A stretch of DNA of 64,000 nucleotides from Zopfochytrium polystomum (GCA_025765615.1 JAIVFJ010000001.1:186001-250000); one strand, 5' to 3'; shown: positions 50,932 through 63,351, counted from the stretch's first letter. Numbers and translations are program-made. The notes: generated by a model not told the origin, from the sequence alone.

Positions 50932-52227
50932 TCACGAAACCGTCCTCGTCCTCAACCTCGTCCCCTCGGCAATATCCACCAGCACCGGCGTGCGCCTCTT
51001 GCCAAAGCCCATGACCAGCTCCGGCGGCACGCTGACCAGGAACCGGTCGGCGGCGACGACAGCGGCGGCGGAGGCAGACTGGCGGCGGCGGTTGGGGTGT
51101 GTGTCGCCGCCTTTCTTTGGACCGACGGCAGCGGGCAAAGTTCGCGTCGGTGGCGGCGTGCGGTTTTCCCTGCCGCGTCCGCGCGCGCGGGTCGCGGGAC
51201 GGGTCGAGAGACGGGCGTTTCTCGCGCCACCCCTCACTGCCGTGCACCGCCCACTCAACGTCGTTGTCGTCGTTGTCGGAGGACGACGAAGAGGTGGAGG
51301 AGGAGGAGCAAAAGGAGGAGAAGCGAAAACGAACGGTCCTCGGGGGAGCTGCTGAAGCCATCTCCTCCACCGCCGTCGGCCTCTTCGTCGTGGTCCGGAT
51401 CATCGGCCCCTGCGCGCTTCCGAAACCGGCCGAAGCCGTCGCGCGACGACAAATCCACGGCTGCTCCCGCCGTCCGCCGCCGGCGCGACGGCGAGGCGCT
51501 CGGCGACGGTCCTGTCGCGTCGGGATCGTCGCTGTCGCCGGCCGCTGCGGCTGCAGCTGCAGACTCCCAGGCACCACCCGGTCGACTTGACGACCGCGCT
51601 TGGAGCCCGCTCCGCCGGTCCGCGGGCCGGTCCTCCACCTGCGTCAGATGATATCTAGCCCGCGGCTCGGTTGCCGCCTTAAATCGTCTGTGTGACGTCC
51701 CTCCTTGGTCCTGGGGCGTCTGCGCGGCAACAGCGCCGTCGCCATCGTGCCGCTGTGGGGCAGCGGCATCTCGCCCGCGGAGATGGTACAACCGCGGCGG
51801 GGACGGCGGCGGCGGCTCCGCGGCCGGTGCGACGTGGGCCGCGGTTCGAGCACGGTGCGTGTCTTTGGCAACATGGTCGTCGTTGTCGTCGTCCCAATGC
51901 GACCGGCGGCTGCGACGGTCGGGATGCAGCTTGCCGGGGTCGCGTGGGCTAGGTCGGGCCGTCGTCGGCGAGGTCAGTGAAGACGGTGCGTCAGGGAAGC
52001 CAGCCGCGGCACGAAAGGCGGACCGGCGGGCCCTGGGGCCGCACGCTCGCTTGGTCGTTCGCGTCTGCGCCGAATGGCGAGCCGCCGCGCCGCTAGTTGT
52101 TTCCTTCTCCTCGTCGTCAGACCCATCGCCCCGACCTCTCCGCCTCCCCGCCGTCTTGGTGTGCTGCTTTGCATTGTCATCGTCTCGCTTGGATATCTGG
52201 CGATCCTCGTCCGCGACTCTCCAACCC
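50932..52227 (-). other. Possible continuation of the RING gene, frames broken
   Basis: Minus-strand stretches look protein-like but lie in different frames: an Ala-rich helix KVAADAAAAAAKARKSAKGW (about 52240-52300), QISKRDDDNAKQHTK, a Glu/Asp-rich stretch, and an end VPPELVMGFGKRRTPVLVDI (about 50960-51030). Introns or sequence errors could join them to the RING frame. Base composition is very GC-rich with long Ser and Arg runs, so part may be non-coding. Confidence 0.3.
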
Positions 52228-53319
52228 TTAGCACTTTTCCTCGCCTTCGCTGCCGCTGCTGCTGCGTCGGCGGCTACTTTTGCTGCCTCTGCCGCCGTAG
52301 CAGCCGCCTGCCATCGCCTCCGCCTCCTCCACCTCGCGCAGCCTCTGCTCCTTCTCGTCCCGCTTCCTCACAAGATCCCGCACGACAGACGCTTCCTCCA
52401 GCAGCGGCTCATTCACCAAGTGTCCCGCCTTCCGCCGCAGACTCGTCAGGATGCGGGAGCGGCAGATGGGGCAGTTTGAGTTTGGAGAGATGCTAGCGAG
52501 TGCGGGAGGTGGGAGGGCGTGAGAACCGCGGGGGGTTTTGTATTTTTAGTTTACGTGGACCGGTCGGATCGCGGAGGGTAGGGTGAGAAGGGTGGTTTAC
52601 TTTCAGCCGCTTGCTGAACACACTCCAATCGGACCCCCATCTTTCCTCTCTCAACCAAAAAACAAACTCAACTGCACAATCCGATTGCAACACTCCAAAC
52701 AAATAAAATGCGAGCAGCAGTCGAGGCCGACAGGGAGTACGTCGTCGGCGCGCGAAAAGACGTCCAGGCAGATCGGGCACGAGTAGTCGGCGAGCGTCTT
52801 TGCACTGCGGCCGCGCAGGAAGGCGGCGAGGGCGGCCGCCGCTGCTTCCGCCGCGGCCGCCGCTGCGGAGGCTGTGGTTGTGGTCGTCGTTGTCGCAACG
52901 GCGGCGGTCGTTGGCGGCGTCGTTGTCGATGGTGGCGGCGTCGGCGTCGGTGGTGAGGCTGCTGTGGGGATTGCCACCTCCGACGGTGGGGAGGTTGTTG
53001 TTGGTGCGGCGGTGCAAAAAGGTGTGGTCGTCGTCGGTGCCGATGACGATAACGATGATGCGGTCTTTCTGGTGGTGGTGGTCGTGGTGGTCGTGGCGCG
53101 GGTGGCGGTGTCGTGGGGGGACCGCCGTGCGATGCGGGTGTTGGTGGTGGTCGGCGAGATCGATGAGAATGGGGTGGAGGCGAGGGCGAGGGCGCCGCGC
53201 TTGATGGGCTCGAGCGAGGCTCCTCGGCGCCGCCGCTTTGCGTCTGCCGTGGTCGCCGCTGCTGGATGATACCCCGCCTGGCGCGGCCGGGAGTTGGACC
53301 GGAGGAGGCGCGGACTCAT
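52228..53319 (-). CDS. RING-finger (C3HC4) protein, putative E3 ubiquitin ligase
   Basis: Exons 53319-52673 and 52492-52228 join in phase (GTTGAG..CTAG) to about 303 aa. The N-terminal 200 residues are Ser/Thr/Ala-rich and low in complexity. The RING is complete across the intron: YSCPICLDVF, LDCCSHFICLECC, then after the splice NSNCPICRSRI, giving C-x2-C, C-x-H, C-x2-C, C-x2-C. A charged helix (VVRDLVRKRDEKEQRLREVE) follows. RING proteins pass ubiquitin from an E2 to a substrate. The C terminus is uncertain because a frame change near 52315 would extend the protein (see the previous entry). Confidence 0.7.
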
Positions 53320-54272
53320 TGACCGTTGGCGTCTGGGGACACTCCGCGACTGCCTGGACTGCCTTGTCAGCAGCGGAAGTGTTTGTCTGGTTCCCCTGGA
53401 CAAAAAAATAACAAGGTTTGGACTCTTCTGTGCGTGTGCGCGTTTGTGTGTGGTTTGTGTGTGAGAGTGTGTGTGTGCTACGCGCGATTGTGTGCGCGTT
53501 GGTGTTTGAGCGCACGCCTGCTCTGAATGCATATGCGTGCTCATGCGTGTGAACGTTACGTGTGTGTGAACGAGCGTGGGAAGCATTTTTTTTGCGTTCT
53601 TCTGCTTTTTCCTTCTAACCACGGTAACGAATCGCACCACGAAAGGATGCAGCGGTCATCTTCTCCCCACGCGCCCTCGATCCCAAAACTAGTCAAAGAC
53701 CGACAAACGAAAGAACGAACAGAAACGGGCAAGAAGGTAGAGGTGGGAAGAAATACGGAGAAGAGAGATGGGAGAGCAGAGAAACAAGAGAGGGGGAGAG
53801 AGAGGGAGAGGGAGAGAGCAAAGACAGGAAGGGGAAGAGATAGCGATCGGGTGTGGACTTTATAAGTGGGCATATGGAAGAAGGACGAAGTATATTGTTG
53901 GGCAGATCAATGGAATGACAGGAGCGAGGTGGCGAATGGAATAACGAGTGATGGAGGGGCTGAACATGCGGAAAGAGTTGTTGCCGATTGGCGAAAGGAT
54001 TCTGATGGGACTTCTATACAATCTCGAAAAACAATGAAGGAGCGAGGGTGACTTAAAAATGTGACAGGGCCGTACTCGTTCAGCAAAAGCAGCGTAAAAG
54101 GCATAAGAAACCCACAACTGAAACACAGAGAAGACGAGCAGAATAAAAAGTGATAGGGATAAACTGGAAAAGAATGAAAATAGCGCAGTTTGGCGTAGGT
54201 TTGAAAGCGAGTGGGGACACCGGTGCCCGTCAAAAGAATGACAATGGAAGAAGGGAAAAGAAGATTACATTT
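53320..54272. other. Intergenic between RING and cyclin genes
   Basis: GT-rich and GA-rich stretches lie at about 53430-53540 and 53780-53830. No family-like frame was found. Confidence 0.4.
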
Positions 54273-56208
54273 TCAGCAGAAGTAAGTAATGGCAGAGTTA
54301 GGCATAACTGGGACCGGCCAGGAGTATGCTTGATAGCCCGATTGGCATCCTGGGCATAGACAGGACGCTGGTAACGGTCTCTGCTGCGCAACAGATGGGA
54401 TGCGGGCGGAGGCGGAGGCGAGTGGCCTTATAGACGCAATTATCGACTGCTGTTGCTGAAGGAATCCGTTTTGCTGTTGCTGCAACTGATGGAGTGTGGT
54501 CGTAATTGGCTGTTGGTACGTGTCGGCAAACCTGCTGCCCTCGGGGATTCTTGACCACTCGTGAAGTGGCGGGACGTCCGGATAGACGACAGGAACGAGG
54601 GGCACGAGATACTGAGACGAGTTCATTTGAAGCGTGCTCAGTGGCGCTGGGGCCGAGTACAACATCGGTTGCAAGGTGTCGCACGACGGCGGAGGCATCG
54701 CGAAACCGAGGGCACTAGGATGCGTCGGATCGAGCACAAACTCTTGCTTGACAGGTACGGAGGAAAGTGGCTTAAGCGGCGATACGGGAAGTGAATGGAG
54801 ACCCGAGCTTGGGGTTCCAAAAGAGGTGGGGGTTGTGGGGGTAGTGGGAAAGGACGATTGACGTTTGTGGAAAGGGCCTGTGGCGTGTGAAGTAAGGACA
54901 GAACTGCGCCGGCTCGATCCGAGGGAGAGTTTCGACGGTGGGAGGGCGTAGGGATGGAAGGCTACAGAAGAGAGAGATGGTCGGCGAGACGGAGTGTAGG
55001 ACGAGTTTCGACGCTCAGGCAGGAGAGAGGTCGCCGGAGAGAATATCTGCTGTGACTGAACGTACGATGGAAGGGCTGTTTCGGGATTGCAGGGAAGGTA
55101 GTGAGTCGCGGAGGGTGTGGTAGGTGTCGGCGGGAGAGATGACGTGGGCGAAGAACAGTTGGCGAGAGCCGGCAGGGAGAAAAACGCCGGGACGGCCAGA
55201 TTGCGACTCGGCTTTCCAGAACGAGCAACAACGACTTTCAGAGGCGGTAGCAGGGGCTCGACCAAGCGCTCCGAAGAACCATAGTGGAATTCGATGGCGG
55301 ACAGTTCGACTTCCCGTATCCAAACCATGTAGTCGGTCTCTTGCGTCCACATATCGAAGCCGAGGCGAAGGCAGACGTTCATTTCCGCGCTGTTCAGCAA
55401 CTTCAGAGGCAACTTTGAAACCTTGCTCCAAGTCTGGAGGACCAAAGAGGGAAAAGATGAGAAATCGGCAGAGCGGGGAACGAAAACGGCAAGGCATGGC
55501 ATGGTAACCAACCTGATTCGTGAATGTATTGCAGCAGCCATTAGGCGACTTCATCGCGACCATCAGGGCTGCCACGAATAGAGTTTTCTCATCTAGTGCA
55601 TCCAGATTCGAGGATCTGTCGACTCCATCGGCGAAACAGGTCGGCCACGGGCCGGCTGGATTCATCCGCCGCAAGCTCAGCATGTAGATGTACCGGATCG
55701 CCAAGACCACCACCGAGTTCGACAGCGAGGTAGCCTTCAGCAAGTCGTACACGAACGTCCCAAACGGAGAAGTTGAGCGCGATCGGCTGTCGAACGGTTG
55801 GCCAAGCCAAAGGCGACGGACGTAGGCGGCAAAAAAATTTGCCAGCTCCGTGGTGACGTCGCCGTGTTGTTTCTGGCGCTTTGACTTTGTGGACGAGGGG
55901 GACGCAGATTTCGATGCGGACGACTGGTCCTTGGATGATGATGAAGAGGATGATGATGACGGCGTGCGGCGGAAGTGAGATAGGGCTTTGCAGGTTGGAG
56001 ATTGGCAGCCCGACGCGACCGGCGCGGGGGAGGATGCGGCAGACGATGTCGGGGTCAGCCACGCTCGGGCCCGATCCGCGTCGCTTGCGGCCAGGGGCTC
56101 TGGCGGGTACTTTAAGACTGGGGCATCGAAGGCAGAAACCACAGATGCCTGCGGGAGGCTCTGCTGGCTCGAAACGGCGGTCGAGCGTTGCTTGTATCCA
56201 CCCCTCAT
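54273..56208 (-). CDS. Pcl-type (Pho80-like) cyclin
   Basis: Exons 56208-55513 and 55433-54273 join in phase to about 618 aa. After a Ser-rich N terminus the cyclin box begins near residue 105 (TTELANFFAAYVRRLW), then FVYDLLKATSLSNSVVVLAIRYIYML and TLFVAALMVAMKSPNGCCNTFTNQ, and after the intron TWSKVSKLPLKLLNSAEMN with LGFDMW. This matches fungal Pcl cyclins that pair with Pho85-like kinases in cell-cycle, polarity or phosphate control. The long C-terminal half is Pro/Ser-rich with Gln runs (LHQLQQQQNGFLQQQQ) and is probably disordered. Start at MRGGYKQRS, 196 bp after a TATATATA element. Confidence 0.82.
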
Positions 56209-56404
56209 TTCAGTTCCACGTTGGCAGTGAAGTGAAGAACAGTTGTGCGGTGTGGGCCGACAGAGCAAGAAGATCCAATGACTTGACGGGCGGGAGCAGC
56301 CACGCACTAACAGACAGGACTTTGGGTGAAAGGGGAAGGGGATATGTTCGGTGTTGTGGTATGCCCTGGGAGGGTCGAGATGGATGCTTGCCCCAGCAGC
56401 AGAG

Positions 56405-56412
56405 TATATATA
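56405..56412 (-). promoter_or_regulatory. TATA element (TATATATA) of the cyclin gene
   Basis: A palindromic TATATATA 197 bp upstream of the cyclin ATG. The surrounding region is rich in microsatellites. Confidence 0.45.
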
Positions 56413-57183
56413 ATTTAGAGTGCGCGGTTGGTGGTGGTGGTGGGGGGGAAGAGAGAGAGGGACAGAGGGAGTCCTCCTCCGTTCTCCACCGAACGCGCAA
56501 AGAAGCAAGAAAGCAAGCAAGCAAGCAAGCAAACCACCCCAGCCAGCTTGCGCGCCAGCCAGCCCGAGCCAGACAGAAACAAGAAAGTACTTGGAGACCA
56601 AACTGACTGGACTGGACACTGGACTGGACAATGAGAAGCAAGCAAGCAAGCCAGCAAGGGGCGATTTTTTATTGGATAGTTGAAAACAAAGCGGAAAAAA
56701 AAAGAGAGGAAAAAGAAGAAGAATCGAAAAGAGAAACAACGAAAAAAAAAGACTGGACCACGCCCTCATATCGCTCTGTCGCTCGCCGCTTGGCGAAGTT
56801 CACAAGACCGGGAGACTGGGAGCAGCTCAGACAGAAATAAAGCGAAAGAAAGCGTGAGAGCAAAACAACAAAAAACAAATCAAATCAGGCAAAAGAAAAA
56901 CAGAAGAAAAAAATTGACCTTCCCACAATCGGTGCCCCCCCACAGTCCTTCGCCAGGTCAATTTCTCACTTTATTTTTTGATTTGTTGCTGAAATGAAAT
57001 ATAGTGCAACGGAAAAAAAAAAAGCAAAAAGTTGAAAGAGGCCGGGTTTTTCTCATCACTCAGCAGACCAAACAACAACAAACGGTGCGAAGGGAACATT
57101 CTCCTTCCTCTCTTTCGGTTCTGTGACTGACTGACCAATGACGATGGATTCGATTCACGAGTGGAGAGGAGGTAGTGTAGTGG

Positions 57184-57228
<45 letters not shown>

Positions 57229-57932
57229 GCCCTGACTTGCGATGCACTCAAAACAAACCCTCTTTTGGAAATGAGCCGCTCTTGTCACGCGCAAGAAGGG
57301 CTGGGGGCAGCACCAATCAAACAAACGGCTTGCTTTTCCCCCGCACACACACACTTTGGCTTGCCCAGTCCAAAGCAACAAAGAAAACAGCAATTCGTAA
57401 AAAGAAGAAGAAGAAGAAAAACAAGAAAGGGGAATTTTCAGGCGGCCACCTTCTGAAACTTCAGTCTGTCTTCTTCGCCCTCCGCCTTCGGCTGGAGAAG
57501 CAACATCAACCAACAACAACAGCAACAACAACAGCAACAGCAGCAACAACAACAACAACGAACGTCACCAGTTCTCTCCGCCCATCTCCGTTGAACGACT
57601 GAATGGTTGGAATCCCAACACAAACCAACCAACCAAACCACCACCAACCACAACCACGGGCGCTGAGAATGCGAAAATATTTAAGAGGGGGACATAACAA
57701 AGCATACAAAAAGTAGATTCAGTAGATTCAGTAGATTCAGTGAGCGTGACATTTGTTGGTGCGTAGCTGCAGTTGCTGCTCCGCTGGGGGAAGGTGTTTG
57801 TTTATTTGGTGGAGCGCACGAAATGTGGCTGCTCAAACTCGGTGGGTGTCTCTCTCGCATTGGTCAGTCAGTCAGTCAGTCAGTCAGCCAGTGTTGTCTG
57901 ACTTTCTGTCTGTGTCTTGCGGACCTGTGGTT

Positions 57933-57966
<34 letters not shown>

Positions 57967-58109
57967 CTTTTCTCCCTTGTCTACTGGCGAAGGGGAACGT
58001 GCGGACGCACGCTAAGGGCAGCCGCAGGCCGCGTGGAGACATGTGGTTGTTACACAAAGGAGCCCGACTGCCCTCCAGGACACGGCGTGGAAATCTTACT
58101 CTACCCCGT
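56413..58109. repeat. Microsatellite-rich intergenic region
   Basis: It contains (GCAA)n near 56508-56532, (GTCT)11 at about 57185-57229, CAA/CAG runs at about 57505-57560, a 9-bp unit AGTAGATTC three times (about 57712-57740), (GTCA)n near 57867-57890 and a T30-type run at about 57936-57966. No gene was recognised. Much of it may be cyclin promoter or leader. Confidence 0.7.
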
Positions 58110-58440
58110 CTGGGGCGCAGCAAACGCGTTGATCGCCCTGACAGGACCAATTAATACTGTCGATTCAAGGCGATTAGGAAAGCGCTGAGAACACGCACGG
58201 GACGGCTGCTGGTCATTGAAAAAGGCATCCGAGTGGCGCGGGCGTCGTATGTCGCATGTCGCCGGGTACGTTAGCGACGGATCCTCCTGCGACGACTTTG
58301 CCAACGAGCGAGCCCCTCGCTTGAGATGTGTTGTGTCCCAGACCGTCCTCCTGCGTGTCGTTCTGGCGGGTCAGGCTCCTAGCCCCGCTTCCGAGAAAGC
58401 GAACCTCGATGATGCCGTTTGGTCAAGGTGAGAGTTAGAG
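58110..58440 (+). pseudogene. Decayed internal fragment of the lipase-like/GTPase family
   Basis: Short matches occur in the same order as in the large gene 1 kb downstream: GPINTV (there GPIDTV), then TGRLLVIEK (there LGRLLVIEK), then a YVAGYVSDG-like stretch (there YVAGYISDG) and a Leu-rich segment with PASE (there QPASE). The frame changes between pieces, and about 200 residues of intervening sequence are missing. This is a tandem, decayed relative. Confidence 0.7.
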
Positions 58441-59124
58441 TTTGTACGCGCTTCAACAATTTATTTTTTAAATTTTTTTTGTTTAGGACGGAAGCCACGA
58501 TGCAACATATGTACGCCACGGACTCTGGCAATAGGCCACTTAAAATAGTGGCCTCAAAGAGATTCCACGCAATCTCCAGAGTTGCGCTCAAACAGAACCG
58601 ACTCCACTGTTGAAGCATTTCCCAAAAAGCTCTCCTTGCCCCTCATGATCAGCAACGTAATAGCAACGTACTTACCTGTGTGGCTTTGAAGTTTTTGTTG
58701 AGCAATTTAATGGGAATCCGAGCCCGCTAGCGGAGGTGCTGGGTGACTGCATACAAGGAATATGAAGGATAGGAGATCATTTGGGTGGAGGGGGATATAA
58801 TCAATGAAGTTTCGGTGATGATGCTTCTCTCTCACACCACAACCCAAAATTCTGTCTGCCCAAATTCCAACACAGTTCGTGCCAACCGACAACCCGCACT
58901 CGCACTCGCACTCTTTGCGCAGCCAAGGTAATCCTGTCGATGCATGTGTTGGTCGTCCGACTGAAAGACACGCCAAGCACTGCACTGCATCACAATATTA
59001 GGCATTAGGCAATATAATTATTATAAATACATCTGGAGGTCTGGAGTTTCTTACAGTCGCCCCCTTTTGTGGCAGCATTTCAACAAAACTATCACACCCG
59101 CGTACCCACCTCCCCCCCAATCCA
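58441..59124. other. Intergenic, promoter side of the large fusion gene
   Basis: No family-like frame was found. Confidence 0.4.
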
Positions 59125-62100
59125 ATGACCTTACTGGCGTCACAACTGACGCTAGCACCAGCAAGAGCGACAACGCCCACAACAGCAGCCTCTGTTGCCG
59201 CCGGTGTCGCCGTCGTCGTCGCCATCGTCGCCGCGTCTGATGCGGGCCTAGTCGCCGTCTTCGGAGCAGTAGTCGCTGTGGCGGTGGCGGTGGCGGTCAT
59301 CACTCTCGCCTCGAGGGGTACTGCTGCTGCTGCTGTTGCTGCTCCTTCCGCTTGTGCTACGGGGGATGCTGCTGTTGCTGCTGATCAGATCACGACAACT
59401 GGGGCAGCCGTTGCTCCATCGGAAAGCGGCACCGGCAGGTGAGCGATCTCGAAGCAAGAGATGAATTGAGAGGTCCCAGGGGCGGGGAGGTGGCGTATTC
59501 GAATCATTTGCTGACTCAGAGAATTGTTGTCATTCCAAACTTTTCAATTCTTTACACATGCTCGTAGTTTCGTCAACGGTCGAAACATTCGACAAGCAGT
59601 CGAAATTTACTGGAGGCAGGGCGAAGAGGAGCGGAAAAAGACCCTGCGGTACTTTGGCTTCCCCGAAGAGAGCAGCAACATGCGATTCATCGAATGGTCC
59701 TTCGTGATGAACGCCTTCGAACTCGATCACACGCAGTTCACTCCCGACAACTACCCAAAAGCGCGCCTTTCGCCCGTGACAGAGCGACAACTTCAACCGC
59801 ACGAGTATTCTGTCCTGCAAGGCGCGGACGCCAGCGCGCCAGCGCGGTTCATTCTTCCACAGTGCGTGCCGAGCGAGACTTGTGCTCTGCGGCTCCAACT
59901 TGAAGATCCCGCCGCGGACAGGCAGGAGCCAGCAGAGACGTCCTTGAACGGTACCCACCAGTCTCACGACCGTCTGGTCATCACGAGCGACGACGTCCGG
60001 TTCGCGTCCCATCTCAGCGACGCCGCGTGCGACGACGACCCCAAAAAGTTCCTCGAAACCAAGACCCCGTCGTGGTCGTCGGCTGAGCTGCGGCAAGTGC
60101 GATGCAGTGACCGCTCAGCGGACTCGCCGCTCGCGCGGTACGTCCTGGCCGTCACTTCCACGCGCTGCCGCGGCGCCGCGCACAGCCAGGGGGCGCGGGA
60201 GGAACGCACCGTGTGGGTCGCGTTCTGCGGGACCGACAACGCGCGGCACGTGGCATCGGACGCGAAGGATGTCGCGGGTTATGCGCTCGTCGGATATATC
60301 CACAGCGGCTTCCTCGACGGCGAAAAGGGGATGGGCAAGCAGCTACAGTCCCTCTTCGAGTCGTTGGAGCCGTCCGCTCGCGTTGTTTTTACTGGCCAGG
60401 GCCTCGGCGGGGCGATGGCGCAGGCTGCGCTGGTGCACGCGTGGGCGCAACCTTGGGGAATTCGCAGGCGCGACCGCGTCGGCGCGATCGCGTTCGGCAG
60501 CCCCTTCATGTGGTACCAAAAAGAGCCCGACTGCAGGCGTGAGCTGGACGCGGATTTGACCATCCTCAATGTCGTGCACCCTGAGGACTGGATCCCTTTC
60601 ATTCTGAATCACTTCATGTTGCAATCAATTTTCTTTGGTTGTAATGGATTGTCTTTGTATGATGAGACGGACCCATTCATCAACAACGGAAGAACTGCTT
60701 CAGACCGCTTCCTGGAAGAGGTCCAATTCTCACTCCGGTCCGGGGCGGGCAAATGCGCTGCAAATTTGTGGGCCCTGAAAGGACCAATCGACACTGTCGT
60801 TTTAGAAGTACCCGCGGTTACGAAAGTGCTTCAGAGAGCTAAGAACAAGCACGCGGAATTCTCTCCTTTGGGAAGGCTGCTGGTAATTGAAAAGGATCCG
60901 CAAAAAAGTTCATCTTGTTGCCGGTTGATAGGACCACCCGACAAGGCCAAGGCCGACAAGGCCAAGGAGTTTGAAGCGAGAATGTTCAAGATGGTCCACA
61001 GTCGGCGCAGTTGGTTCAGCAGCGATCCTGGCGTCCTGGCATTCGAAGAGGACCTTAACGAGCACGGAATGTACAATTACATGACCCTTGTGGACAACTG
61101 CGGCGATCGGTCCTTGCTCATGGAAGACCCATTCGAGCTGGGACCGGTCGAGACGGGGGCGGACGCCGCCGACTGCGGCGACTTCTTGCAGCCCGCCGTC
61201 ACAAGCTGCACCATTGCAGACGGGCCAGACTCGACCAAGCTCATCGTGCGCGGAGTCAACCTGCACTTTCTAAACACGGCGCACCCGCGGTTCTGCGTGC
61301 TTACCCGCGGTCCCATTACGACCGATCGAGTCGTCGTGGAGTCGGCCGGAGACGGCGAGTTGACCCTGCGCGTGCCGCGCGGAGCAGAATATCTGCTCGA
61401 CAATAAGAGACGCGGGATCACGCGCGTTTACCTGCGCAAGTGTTTTGATGCGGCGGACGACCCTGCCGCCGACTTTGAGTACACGTCGGCGTCGGCGGCG
61501 TATGTCGCCGGGTACATCAGCGACGGGGACGGCGCCCAACTCGCCTGCGACGCCTTTGCCGACGGCGAGCCCTCGCTTGGGATGTTCAAGACCTGCCTCC
61601 TTCGCCTCTGTCTCGATCTCGCGATCAGGCTTCAGCCCGCCTCCGAAAATGACTTGCCAAACGTGTCGCGGGTGGACGCCGTCATTGCGCAGTCCGCGGA
61701 GGCGCGGTCGCTCGCAGAGTTGTGCGATGTAGCGTGTCCTCGCCAGCCTGGGGAGTTTGCAAAGGCGGTGAAAGCTGCGCTGGTCAAGCACGTGGAAGAA
61801 TTGGCGGACCTACGAAAGGAAAAGCCGGAAGCTGAGTGTGCTTTTCTAAAGGCGGACGCTCTCGAGGCGCTTTTTGGACTTGTCGAGTCCATCTTTAAAG
61901 AGGCGATTCAAAATTTACGCGCCCGACTCTCGCTTCAGATTGACGGTACCCAACATTTAGGTGAAGACATTCGGATACAGAGACGGTTGTGGCCTTTACT
62001 GCGTTGTATAGTTTATCCGTTTTGGTTCCCGAGCGTTTCGTGGTCTATCGGGACTGAACTCGGTGGCGTACGCATTAAGCCGTACAGCTTCCACCTTGCC

Positions 62101-63075
62101 GAGTCTCTATACTTTATGTCCGACAGGGACTTGCGTGGACTGTTGCACACCTCACGATCCATGGAGAGAAGTCTTCGTGACTTGGCGATCGCCGGAAATT
62201 TGACGGACGTGACAGAGTCGGACAAACCTTGCCCCAAGTGGCTGACAGACGGCACAAATAGGACTTTCCCTGTGTTCAAGAAAAGAACTTTTGCAGGGGT
62301 CTCCGCCTCTCTCATGCGGAGCTCCCAGCTTCAAACGCTGCGGTTCATCCGAAAGGCAATGTGTCTCTCCCAAATCCGGAATCTGCTCGACGCGATCTAC
62401 ATTACCTTTGTCGGCGAGGCACGCGTCAGCAAGAGCGCGCTCCTCAAGGCGCTGTTCAAGCTCGACATTCGCGCCGGCAGGGGAGCGGCAAACCAGAGCA
62501 AGCGCATGTCCGCCTTTCACCTGTCCGCGGACGGCGTTGGCGGCGGTCGCGCGCCAATCACTGTCTTCGACTCCCCCGGCACGACGGACTCGGACGCAGT
62601 CGCGGCAGCGACGTTCTCGCAGACGTTCCGGCAGGCCAGCATGACGGTGATCGTGCGCCAGCTGGAACGCGGACGGCTGGAGGCGAGCCACGTCCGCGCG
62701 ACGCTTGCCGGTGACGGCAGCGATCGACCGTTTTGCGTCGTGGTGCCGCACCTCGATGCGGAGGAGGTGCCTGAGGACCCGGAGAGGGCGGAGAAGCGGA
62801 TTGCAGAGATGCGTGCGGAGGTTGCGGGCAGCATGGGGGTGGACGCGCGGAGGGTGCACCTGTTTTGGAACGACCATGTGAGGCGGGAGACGCAGCGGGG
62901 CCTGGCTGACTACTTTATGGAGCAGCCGGCCTTCAAGAGTCGGACGGTCGAGTCGGTGAGGGAGTTTTTATTTGACCAATTGATGGAGCAGCTGCCGCGG
63001 CTCAAGGAGTTTAAGGACGAGGTGAAGAGGCAGCTGGGAATCCAGTCAATATACGCTGCGCTGGACACGATTTAA
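59125..63075 (+). CDS. Lipase-3-like / P-loop GTPase-like fusion protein (1,273 aa)
   Basis: Exons 59125-59438 and 59568-63075 join in exact phase. Exon 1 encodes an Ala/Val-rich hydrophobic N terminus (about residues 18-65, probable membrane anchor) and a Ser/Thr/Ala linker. A lipase class 3-like fold spans about 200-460: TVWVAFCGTDN, YIHSGFLDG, the elbow TGQGLGGAMAQAAL, FGSPFMWYQ and NVVHPEDWIPFIL. The nucleophile Ser is Gly383, so hydrolysis is doubtful. A beta-rich middle (LIVRGVNLHFLN) may be Ig-like. The C-terminal part has a degenerate P-loop GEARVSKS (1054-1061; the second Gly is Ser), a switch-II-like VFDSPGT (DSPG 1106-1109), CVVVPHLD in the NKxD place, and a helical tail. Function unknown; possibly a membrane-linked GTPase-like scaffold. 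Confidence 0.8.
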
Positions 63076-63351
63076 TATTCCCATACCCACTCAGTTTTGA
63101 GCACGCACCAATTCCTTTTTTTTTTTTTTTTTTTTAACCGGAGAAGCAGTTGTGTTGGAAGGAAACCGGACATTTGCGGTGTTTACCCAATCGAGAAAAA
63201 AAAAATGAGACCAAGGCTAGCAAGCAAAGGTTTCACAGTTCTTCGGTCATGCCTCGGGTCAGCCATCAAAGCTGTATACGAGCGAAATGCCCGGCGACGC
63301 CGCCAACGCCCCAACCTTTTGGTACTCTGCGTCGCCCTCGACACCCACAGC
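63076..63351. other. 3' flank of the fusion gene
   Basis: It contains a T19-type run (about 63117-63135). No gene was seen. Confidence 0.45.

Noticed and set aside
52493..53515. His/Asp-rich overlapping frame in the RING gene region
   Set aside because: It is an alternate frame of the low-complexity Thr/Ser/Ala stretch. The other frame carries the complete RING.
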